From contig CAYXBY010000002.1 in the NCBI GenBank assembly GCA_964463325.1, positions 1 through 60,327 of the forward strand: a stretch of DNA of 60,327 nucleotides, in the 5' to 3' direction. Positions 8,553 through 15,690 of this stretch are shown here, piece after piece (positions within the stretch are counted from its first letter, which is position 1; every line of letters starts with the position of its first letter). This stretch comes from UMGS1002 sp964463325 (GTDB taxonomy: Bacteria > Bacillota > Clostridia > Oscillospirales > CAG-272). The notes under the pieces were generated by a model, which had not been told where the DNA came from, did not search any database, and saw only the letters and a list, made by a program, of their open reading frames with translations. Both the position numbers and the translations under genes were made by a program.

Positions 8553-10052
8553 ATGATAACAAATATTCTTGAATATCTCGAGCGTACAGTCACCGAGGTG
8601 CCGGACAAGATTGCTTTCTCGGATGGCACGGACAGTCTCAGCTTCGCCGAGCTTTACTCGGCGGCGCGGCGCGGTGGCAGCCGACTTATTGAGGCAGGGC
8701 TGTCACGCGAGCCGGTGCTGGTTATCATGGACAAGCACCCGCATGAGCTGGCGGCATTTCTTGCTGTGATATATGCGGGCTGCTTTTATGTGCCGATCGA
8801 CGCTGAAATGCCGCCGCTCCGCATGACTGCCATCGCCGAGACGACACGAGCAAGAGCCGTCATATGTGACGAGCGCAACCGCGCAACGGCCGAGAGCCTG
8901 CCGGCTGAGATTGTGATCACATGCAAAGAATTAGTTTCGCACGATGTCAGCGAAATAGCTTTACGTGATGTCAGAGAGCAACAGTTGGACACTGACCCGA
9001 TATATATCGTCTTCACCTCAGGCTCGACCGGCGTGCCCAAGGGCGTGCTGGCCTGCCACCGCTCGGTGATCGATTACACCGAGAATCTGTCAGTTGCGCT
9101 GGGCTTTGACCGCGACAGCGTATTTGGTAACCAGACGCCGCTGTATTTTGACGCACCGCTCAAGGAGATAATGCCGACGCTGCGCAGCGGCGCGACGACC
9201 TACCTCATCCCGCGCCGACTGTTTATGTCCCCGGTGCGGTTGGTCGAATATCTCAACGAGCACCACATAAATACCGTGTGCTGGGTGGTGTCGGCGCTGA
9301 CGGTGATATCCTCGCTGGGCGCGCTGGATAAGGTCAAGCCGCAGTATCTGCGGACGGTGGCCTTCGGTAGCGAGGTATTCCCCAAAAAGCAGTATAATAT
9401 CTGGCGCCGGGCGCTTCCGGATGCCGTCTTTTATAATCTCTACGGTCCGACAGAGGCCACCGGCATGTCATGCTGGTGGAGAGCTGACCGTGAGCTGGGC
9501 GAGGACGAGCCCATCCCGGTGGGGCGTCCCTTCCGCAACACGCGCATCTACCTGCTCGATGACAACGGCCGCGCCGTTTCGCCGGGTGAGCCGGGCGAGA
9601 TATACATCGGCGGCACCTGCGTGACGATGGGCTATTATGCCAATCCTGAAAAGACAGAGCAGGCCTTCGTACAAAACCCGCTGGTCAGCGCATATCGCGA
9701 TACGGTGTATAAGACCGGCGACATTGGGCGGTATAATGAATATGGCGAGCTGGTGTTCGTTTCGCGCAAGGACTATCAGATAAAGCACATGGGGCACCGC
9801 ATCGAGCTCGGCGAGATAGAAGCCGCAGCCGACAGACTGGACGGCGTCGCGCGCGCCTGCTGCCTGTATGATGCCGAGCGGCGTCGCATACGCCTGTTTT
9901 ACGTTGGCGAGGCGAACGAGGCGCAGCTTGCGGCATATCTGCGTGATTATCTGCCGCGCTACATGCTGCCGAGTGAGCTGAAAAGGCTTGAAAGTCTGCC
10001 GCTGACAGCCAACGGCAAGCTGAATCGCCGCGCACTTGAAGAGAATTATTAA
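8553..10052 (+). CDS. Acyl-adenylating ligase, DltA-like
   Basis: 499 aa, an AMP-forming adenylation enzyme that activates a carboxylic acid or amino acid and loads it on a carrier protein. The P-loop FTSGSTGVPKG, the NLYGPTEATG block, YKTGDIGRY and the C-terminal lysine in LTANGKLNRR are all present; the length equals that of D-alanine-D-alanyl carrier protein ligase (about 500 aa). It is followed by a carrier protein and an MBOAT, as in dlt operons that put D-alanine on teichoic acids. No DltD is present, and the motif KHMGHRIELGEIE differs slightly from typical DltA, so another acyl group cannot be excluded. Start: ATG 8553 behind GAGGGAG. Confidence 0.8.
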   Translation: MITNILEYLERTVTEVPDKIAFSDGTDSLSFAELYSAARRGGSRLIEAGLSREPVLVIMDKHPHELAAFLAVIYAGCFYVPIDAEMPPLRMTAIAETTRARAVICDERNRATAESLPAEIVITCKELVSHDVSEIALRDVREQQLDTDPIYIVFTSGSTGVPKGVLACHRSVIDYTENLSVALGFDRDSVFGNQTPLYFDAPLKEIMPTLRSGATTYLIPRRLFMSPVRLVEYLNEHHINTVCWVVSALTVISSLGALDKVKPQYLRTVAFGSEVFPKKQYNIWRRALPDAVFYNLYGPTEATGMSCWWRADRELGEDEPIPVGRPFRNTRIYLLDDNGRAVSPGEPGEIYIGGTCVTMGYYANPEKTEQAFVQNPLVSAYRDTVYKTGDIGRYNEYGELVFVSRKDYQIKHMGHRIELGEIEAAADRLDGVARACCLYDAERRRIRLFYVGEANEAQLAAYLRDYLPRYMLPSELKRLESLPLTANGKLNRRALEENY

Positions 10053-10067
10053 GAGAGGATAATTACC

Positions 10068-10295
10068 ATGGAAAAATTGTTAAAAATACTGAGTGAGCTG
10101 CATGACGACGTCGATTTTTCGACTGCCGAGGAGCTGATCGACGGTGGAATACTCGATTCCCTCGACATCGTCACGCTGATAACCGAGATAAACGAGGAAT
10201 TTGACGTTTCGATTCCCGCAGAGGAGATAATACCCGAGAATTTCAACTCGGCTGCGGCCATTATGGCGCTGATAGAGCGACTGGACGAGGAATAA
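10068..10295 (+). CDS. Acyl/D-alanyl carrier protein (DltC-like)
   Basis: 75 aa acidic helical carrier. The phosphopantetheine attachment Ser is S31 in the GGILDSLDIV motif. It sits between the adenylating ligase and the MBOAT, 15 bases after the former and one base before the latter, so it is the obvious acceptor of the activated group. Start: ATG 10068 with AGAGGA upstream. Whether it is loaded with D-alanine or another acid depends on the ligase. Confidence 0.85.
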   Translation: MEKLLKILSELHDDVDFSTAEELIDGGILDSLDIVTLITEINEEFDVSIPAEEIIPENFNSAAAIMALIERLDEE

Positions 10296-10296
10296 A

Positions 10297-11886
10297 GTGT
10301 TATTCACATCACTTGAGTTTGTGATATTTGCTGCGGCGCTGCTGGTGCTTTACTATGTGCTGCCGCGCAAATGCCAGTGGCCGCTGCTGCTGGCGGCCAG
10401 CTACATATTTTATGCGCTGGCCGATCCGAAATATCTGATCTATATCGCTGTCGTCACGCTGACGTCTTACGCCACGGCGCTCGTCCTCGGGCACATGAGC
10501 CGCCGCGAAAATGAGCACATTGACGCTCTGCGCGACAGCATGTCGCGGGATGAGCGCAAGGCCTATCGCGCGGCGTCCAAGCGCGCGCGGCGGCGTGTGT
10601 TGGTGGCGGGACTTGTGGTTGGCTTTGGCATGCTGGCAGTGATAAAGTACACCGCGTTTGCGGTCGTCAACCTCAACTCGTTGCTGCATCTGTTCGGCGC
10701 CCGGGAGCTTAGCGTTCCCAGTCTGCTGCTGCCGATGGGAATATCGTTCTACACCTTTCAGGCTATGGGATACCTCATCGACGTCTATCGCGGTAAGGCC
10801 GAGCCGGAGCGCAATGTGGCCAAGTATGCGCTGTTTGTGGCGTTTTTCCCTCAGCTGATACAGGGGCCGATATCCCGCTTCGGTGACCTTGAGGCGCAGC
10901 TGTGCGCCCCGCATGCGCCGTCGGCTGCGGGCATATGCTCTGGACTTTTGCGCGTGCTTTGGGGTTACTTCAAAAAGCTGGTCGTGGCAGATCGCATGCT
11001 GGTGGCTGTGTCGGCGCTGATAGACAAGCCGGAGCAGCACAGCGGCGTTTATGTGGTGCTGCTGATATTGTTTTATTCTGTCGAGATATACGCCGATTTT
11101 ACCGGCGGCATCGACATAACCATAGGTCTTGCCGAGGCGCTTGGCATAGAGCTGCACGAGAACTTTAAGCATCCGTTTTTTTCACGCTCCACGAAGGAAT
11201 ACTGGCGTCGCTGGCACATCACCATGGGCACGTGGTTTTCGGACTACATCTTCTACCCGCTTTCGGTGTCCTCTCCCATGCAAAAGCTGTCAAAGTGGGG
11301 GCGTCGGCACCTCGGGACGGCTGTCGGCAAGCGGCTGCCGGTCTATCTCGCCACGCTGGCGACATGGTTCTTGACGGGGCTTTGGCACGGCGCGGGATGG
11401 AATTTTATAGTTTGGGGACTGCTGAACGCCGTCATAATTCTTGTCTCGCAGGAGCTTGCCCCGTTGTACGAGCGGGCGCACGACCGCGCCCCGCGACTTT
11501 TTGCCTCGCGTGGCTGGGGAGTGTTCATGATGGTGCGCACCTTCCTGCTTATGGGAACGGTTCGGGTGCTGGACTGCTATCGCAGCGTCCCGACCACCTT
11601 TCGCATGGTGGGCAGCATTTTCACGACTGCCAATTGGGTGGCGCTCTTTGATGGCTCTGTCCTTGCGCTGGGGCTGGGCGTGGCGGACTATGTCCTGGTT
11701 GCGCTTTGCTGCTGCCTCATGGTGGCGGTCAGCGCATACAACGAGCGCGGAGACATACGTCGGGCGCTTTGGGAGCGGCCGACGGCACTGTGCGCAGTGG
11801 CGGCGGCACTGGTGCTATTTATCATCGTTTTCGGCGCCTGGGGTGTCGGATACGATGCAAATCAGTTTATCTATAATCAATTCTGA
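10297..11886 (+). CDS. MBOAT-family O-acyltransferase (AlgI/DltB-like)
   Basis: 529 aa, polytopic membrane protein with about eleven hydrophobic helices. The LLPMGISFYTFQAMGYLIDVYRG segment and FFPQLIQGPISRF are MBOAT hallmarks; the active-site His lies in GLWHGAGWNFIVWG. It moves an acyl group from the carrier protein across the membrane onto a surface polymer. The length is nearer AlgI (about 480-530) than DltB (about 400). Start: GTG 10297, supported by GAGG 6 bases upstream and by the 1-base gap to the carrier gene. A partner SGNH/DltD esterase is absent downstream; rdgB follows after 33 bases. Confidence 0.88.
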   Translation: MLFTSLEFVIFAAALLVLYYVLPRKCQWPLLLAASYIFYALADPKYLIYIAVVTLTSYATALVLGHMSRRENEHIDALRDSMSRDERKAYRAASKRARRRVLVAGLVVGFGMLAVIKYTAFAVVNLNSLLHLFGARELSVPSLLLPMGISFYTFQAMGYLIDVYRGKAEPERNVAKYALFVAFFPQLIQGPISRFGDLEAQLCAPHAPSAAGICSGLLRVLWGYFKKLVVADRMLVAVSALIDKPEQHSGVYVVLLILFYSVEIYADFTGGIDITIGLAEALGIELHENFKHPFFSRSTKEYWRRWHITMGTWFSDYIFYPLSVSSPMQKLSKWGRRHLGTAVGKRLPVYLATLATWFLTGLWHGAGWNFIVWGLLNAVIILVSQELAPLYERAHDRAPRLFASRGWGVFMMVRTFLLMGTVRVLDCYRSVPTTFRMVGSIFTTANWVALFDGSVLALGLGVADYVLVALCCCLMVAVSAYNERGDIRRALWERPTALCAVAAALVLFIIVFGAWGVGYDANQFIYNQF

Positions 11887-11919
11887 GTGGGTGTGTTACC
11901 CTGAAAGGACATCACAAAT

Positions 11920-12537
11920 ATGAAAATAGTGCTTGCTACACGCAATAAAGGTAAGATACGTGAGTTCGCAGACCTCATGGCGAAGCATCTCAAAAAGGTA
12001 GAGGTGCTGTCACTGGACGACATCGGCTTTGAGGGCGAGATAGAAGAGACCGGCTCAAGCTTTGACGAAAATGCCATGCTCAAGGCACGCGCCGCGGCTG
12101 ATCACTCAGGACTGATCGCCGTTGCGGATGACTCCGGGCTGACCGTCGCGGCGCTGGACGGCGCCCCGGGCATATATTCGGCGCGGTATTCAGGTGTCGA
12201 CGGCCCCGATCGTGACCGCGCCAACAACGAAAAGCTGCTGCATGAGCTGGAGGGCGTCAGCGCGAGGGAGGCGGCGTTTGTCTGCTGCCTGGCCTGTGCG
12301 TTTCCGGACAGCATGCCGGCGCGGGACTTTGTGGTCTGGGGCGTTACGCCGGGTGAGATACTTTGCGCGCCACGCGGCGAGAACGGCTTTGGCTATGACC
12401 CGCTGTTCTGGTACGATGAGCTGGGCAAGACGTTTGCGGAAATGACGCCCGAGCAAAAGAATGTGCTGAGTCACCGCGCACGGGCGACCGTGCAGCTGGC
12501 CGAGCACTTTGCAAATATGATAATAATTGAAAGGTAA
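11920..12537 (+). CDS. rdgB: XTP/dITP pyrophosphatase (RdgB/HAM1)
   Basis: 205 aa, removes non-canonical purine triphosphates (XTP, dITP, ITP) from the nucleotide pool. The N-terminal LATRNKGKIREF, the central ETGSSFDENAMLKA, ADDSGLTVAALDGAPG and GFGYDPLF with the SHRARA C-terminus are complete signatures. The start ATG 11920 follows GAAAGGAC. It heads the conserved run with yhbY, nadD and yqeK; its stop overlaps the ribosome binding site of yhbY. Confidence 0.95.
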   Translation: MKIVLATRNKGKIREFADLMAKHLKKVEVLSLDDIGFEGEIEETGSSFDENAMLKARAAADHSGLIAVADDSGLTVAALDGAPGIYSARYSGVDGPDRDRANNEKLLHELEGVSAREAAFVCCLACAFPDSMPARDFVVWGVTPGEILCAPRGENGFGYDPLFWYDELGKTFAEMTPEQKNVLSHRARATVQLAEHFANMIIIER

Positions 12538-12543
12538 ATAGAT

Positions 12544-12828
12544 ATGACATCAAAGCAAAGAGCATACCTCCGCGGTCTTGCCGCCAGGGAGGACACCATT
12601 ATGCAGATCGGCAAGGGCGGCATCAGCGAGGCGCTGATAGCCACGGTTTCTGACGCGCTTGAGGCGCGCGAGCTGATAAAGCTCAAGGTGCTGGACAATA
12701 GCGAGGAGTCGCCGCGCAGCGCGGCCGAGGCACTTGCCGCGGCAACCGGCGCCGAGGTGGTGACGGTCATAGGGACAAAGCTGGTGCTTTATCGTCCCTC
12801 GGAGAACCACCGCCGCATCGAGCTATGA
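12544..12828 (+). CDS. yhbY: YhbY-family CRM-domain RNA-binding protein
   Basis: 94 aa, a single CRM domain associated with pre-50S ribosomal particles. The TSKQRAYLRGLA start, GKGGI loop (equivalent of the GxxG RNA-binding loop) and late VIGTKLVLYRPS are characteristic. The stop overlaps the nadD start (ATGA at 12825-12828). Confidence 0.93.
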   Translation: MTSKQRAYLRGLAAREDTIMQIGKGGISEALIATVSDALEARELIKLKVLDNSEESPRSAAEALAAATGAEVVTVIGTKLVLYRPSENHRRIEL

Positions 12829-13436
12829 TAGACGGGATAGAGCGCGTCGGCGTCTACGGCGGGACGTTCGCTCCGGTGCACAACGGCCATGTGGCGGCCG
12901 CGCGCGCGTTTTTTGAGCAGATGAAGCTGGATCGAGTCCTGATCATTCCCGATCGCATACCGCCGCATAAGTCGATAGACCGCGGCGACGACCCGACAAA
13001 GCGACTGGAAATGTGCCGACTTGCGTTTGATTTTGAGGGCATGGAGGTCTCCGACCTCGAGCTAAAGCGCGAGGGTCCCAGCTACACGGTCGACACGCTG
13101 CGCCAGCTGACCGCCCCCGGGCGAAAGCTGTTTTTGCTGTGTGGGACGGATATGATGCTGACACTGGACGAATGGCATGAGTTTGAGGACATATTCAAGC
13201 TGTGCTGCCCGGTGTATATCCGACGCGAAAATGACACATCACTAAATGAGAAGATCATAACGAAAAATTCGGAGTATTTTCGGAAATATGGCGTCGCATT
13301 CCGCCGAATACTGTCAGAACCCATTGAGGTCACCTCGACCGAGCTGCGTCAGGCGGTCAGGTCAGGGCAGAGCATCCATGGGCTTGTGCCCGATGCGGTC
13401 GAGCGCTATATAAAGGAGCAGAGACTGTATGTCTGA
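12825..13436 (+). CDS. nadD: Nicotinate-nucleotide adenylyltransferase
   Basis: 203 aa; adenylates nicotinate mononucleotide in NAD synthesis. The nucleotidyltransferase motif is GGTFAPVHNGH near the N-terminus, and the second motif is the VTSTELR block near residue 170 (ISSTxxR type). Residues RIPPHK are also typical. It overlaps yhbY by ATGA and yqeK by 8 bases, so translation is probably coupled. Confidence 0.95.
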   Translation: MIDGIERVGVYGGTFAPVHNGHVAAARAFFEQMKLDRVLIIPDRIPPHKSIDRGDDPTKRLEMCRLAFDFEGMEVSDLELKREGPSYTVDTLRQLTAPGRKLFLLCGTDMMLTLDEWHEFEDIFKLCCPVYIRRENDTSLNEKIITKNSEYFRKYGVAFRRILSEPIEVTSTELRQAVRSGQSIHGLVPDAVERYIKEQRLYV

Positions 13437-14082
13437 GGTCTTGATCACCGATACGGCGCTGGCCGTGCTGCGCGACGACGTTCGTGCAAGGCTTTCGCCA
13501 GGGCGTGCCGAGCACACGTTTGGCGTTGAGCGGGCAGCGGCCTATATGTCGGAGCGACTGTGCTCCGAAAAGCTGCCGCTGCTGCGAGCCGCGGCGCTGC
13601 TTCACGACATAACAAAGGAATATTCTTTTGAAAAACAGTTGAAAATCTGCGACGAATTTGGTATAATATTAAGAGATGACGAGATGGGCTCACCTCAGGT
13701 GCTGCATGCCATAACAGCGGCGGCGGTCATACCGGTCGAATATCCGTCATTCTCACTGCCGGAGCTTTGCGGCGCAGTTCGCTGGCATACAACAGGCCGC
13801 GCCGGCATGACGTTGGCCGAGAAGATAGTTTTTCTCGCCGACTATATTGAGGACGGCCGCAAATATGCGGGCTGTGTGGCACTGAGGACGTCATTTATGC
13901 GTCAGCTTGACGCGCTGTGTGGTGCCGGAACGGTCGATATGGCCGCGCGGCTGGCCTGCCTTGACAGTGCAGTCCTTGCCGAGCTTGACGGAACACTGAC
14001 ATCCTTAAATGACCGCGGCCTTGCGGTGAATCTTGATACTCTCCGCGCAAGAGACTTTTTATTGCAAAACACGGGATCATGA
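13429..14082 (+). CDS. yqeK: YqeK-type HD phosphohydrolase (symmetrical Ap4A hydrolase)
   Basis: 217 aa HD-domain protein. Metal ligands are visible as H in GRAEHTFGVE, HD in LLHDITKEYS, H in QVLHAITAA and the RWHTTGR/LADYIEDGR segment. YqeK enzymes cleave diadenosine tetraphosphate to two ADP. Directly after nadD, as in many Firmicutes. ATG 13429 lies inside the end of nadD. Confidence 0.92.
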   Translation: MSEVLITDTALAVLRDDVRARLSPGRAEHTFGVERAAAYMSERLCSEKLPLLRAAALLHDITKEYSFEKQLKICDEFGIILRDDEMGSPQVLHAITAAAVIPVEYPSFSLPELCGAVRWHTTGRAGMTLAEKIVFLADYIEDGRKYAGCVALRTSFMRQLDALCGAGTVDMAARLACLDSAVLAELDGTLTSLNDRGLAVNLDTLRARDFLLQNTGS

Positions 14083-14142
14083 CGGCATTTTTCATCACAT
14101 ATCGCTAAACTCATCCATCAATTCTACAACAATTACATATTT

Positions 14143-14160
14143 GCGGCATGCAAGTGCCGC
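14143..14160 (+). repeat. Small hairpin before the LCP gene
   Basis: GCGGCA (14143-14148) pairs with TGCCGC (14155-14160), directly ahead of the AAAGGTGG ribosome binding site. There is no T-tract. The 94-base gap from yqeK to the LCP gene holds nothing else I recognise. Confidence 0.35.
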
Positions 14161-14176
14161 TTGAAAGGTGGAATTG

Positions 14177-15229
14177 ATGATGGAAAGAAAGCATGCTCAG
14201 TCGGCAGTGCTGCTGGCGGTGGCAGTTGCTGTGATACTTGTGGCGTTTGTTGTGACGTATATTGTGGTTATGTGCTTCGCGGATGGAGGCGACGCTGACG
14301 GGGCAGTTTCGGCGGCAGTCGAGGACTCCGATGCGAGTGGACGCTACATTTTTCTGGTCGCGGGGCGCGACGAGGTGTCGGGGCTGACGGACGTGCTGCT
14401 GTTGGTCTCGTTCGACGCTGACGTAGGTGAGGTCTGCGTGCTGCAGCTGCCGCGCGACACCTATTTCAACTGCACTCGTCGCAGCTACAAAAAGCTCAAT
14501 GGCGCCACGTCGGCGCTGGGTGGACTTCGCGCACTGGCTGACGAGCTCGAGATGGTACTCGGAGTCAGGATAGACCACACCGTTGACCTGACGCTCGATA
14601 CCTTTTCGCAGTTGGTCGATCTCATTGGCGGCGTGCCGATAAACGTGCCCTATGACATGGACTATGAGGATGAGTCACAGGGACTGTCCATCCATCTCCG
14701 CGCTGGTGAGCACAGGCTGTGTGGCGACGAGGCGGTGCAGTTCGTCCGCTTCCGCTCGGGCTATGTTCAGGGCGATATCGGGAGGATCGACGCGCAAAAG
14801 CTGTTCCTGGCGGCACTGGCGCGGCAGGTGACCGAGAATGTCGGCCCACTGCGGCTGCCCGCGATAGTCGGTGCAGCGTTGGGGCGAGTCAAGACCGATA
14901 TGAACCTTGCAACCGCCATAAGCATTGCCCGCGCGGCACTGCGGCTGGAGCTCGACAAGATAGTTATGCTGACGCTGCCGGGCGCCGATGCGCGCACGGG
15001 CGGCAACCGCGGGGCGTGGTACTACGTCATGAACCGCCGTGCGACCGGTGAGGTCATGACCAATTATTTTGGAGTGGATGGGGAATGGCTACTTGACGCC
15101 GAACGGCGCTTTACCAATCCCGCCTACCCGCATTTCGAGAAAATATACGACGCCGATGACATCGCCTACAGCGAGCATCGAGCCGACGGTATAAATCAAA
15201 ACGGTATAGGCATCGACCTTGCCGGATGA
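14177..15229 (+). CDS. LytR-CpsA-Psr (LCP) family cell-wall polymer ligase
   Basis: 350 aa; start at ATG 14177 (or 14180) behind AAAGGTGG. One N-terminal membrane helix (about residues 10-33) anchors an external LCP domain. Signs are AGRDEVSGLTDVLLLVSFD, the catalytic-loop LPRDTYFNC, the KLNGATSALGG segment and FVRFRSGYVQGDIGRIDAQK. LCP proteins attach teichoic acids or capsule to peptidoglycan using polyprenyl-linked precursors. In the same operon as the acylation genes, so both may act on wall polymers. The C-terminal TGGNRGAWYYVMNR tract is usual for clostridial members. Confidence 0.9.
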   Translation: MMERKHAQSAVLLAVAVAVILVAFVVTYIVVMCFADGGDADGAVSAAVEDSDASGRYIFLVAGRDEVSGLTDVLLLVSFDADVGEVCVLQLPRDTYFNCTRRSYKKLNGATSALGGLRALADELEMVLGVRIDHTVDLTLDTFSQLVDLIGGVPINVPYDMDYEDESQGLSIHLRAGEHRLCGDEAVQFVRFRSGYVQGDIGRIDAQKLFLAALARQVTENVGPLRLPAIVGAALGRVKTDMNLATAISIARAALRLELDKIVMLTLPGADARTGGNRGAWYYVMNRRATGEVMTNYFGVDGEWLLDAERRFTNPAYPHFEKIYDADDIAYSEHRADGINQNGIGIDLAG

Positions 15230-15249
15230 ATTTAAGGAAGGAAAAAACT

Positions 15250-15690
15250 ATGCAAGAGATAATGTCTGATGAGGAATATAGACGGCTGCCCTCGCTTAAG
15301 GACGCCGATCCGCTGACGCTGGCAGAGGCCATTCACGATATCCTCTACGAAAAGCGCGGCAGAAACATTAAGATACTCAAGGTCGAGAGCCGAACGGTCA
15401 TCACCGATTACCTGGTGCTGTGCACCGGTACCTCGAGCACGCAGGTGCGGGGTCTGGCGGACGAGGTCGAGTACAAGACCTCGCTGCGCCATCTCCATCC
15501 CTTTGGCGTAGAGGGGCGCGGCAACAGCTCCTGGATCGCTATGGATTACGGCACCGTGATGGTGCACGTCTTCAACCGCGACGCACGGGAGTTCTATAAT
15601 CTCGATAAGCTTTACGGCACGACAACAGAGGTGTCATCCGATGCGGAGGACACCGACGAAAATATTGAAGAATCGCAGGAAAACGACTGA
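15250..15690 (+). CDS. rsfS: Ribosomal silencing factor RsfS
   Basis: 146 aa from ATG 15250, preceded by AAGGAAGG; the frame is also open to ATG 15226, which overlaps the LCP stop but lacks a site. RsfS binds uL14 and blocks subunit joining in starvation. The LAEAIHDILYEKRGRNI start of the domain, ITDYLVLCTGTSSTQVRGLADEV and VHVFNRDAREFYNLDKLYG end are diagnostic. It carries an acidic tail (about 15 residues). The stop overlaps the leuS start (TGATG). Confidence 0.94.
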   Translation: MQEIMSDEEYRRLPSLKDADPLTLAEAIHDILYEKRGRNIKILKVESRTVITDYLVLCTGTSSTQVRGLADEVEYKTSLRHLHPFGVEGRGNSSWIAMDYGTVMVHVFNRDAREFYNLDKLYGTTTEVSSDAEDTDENIEESQEND

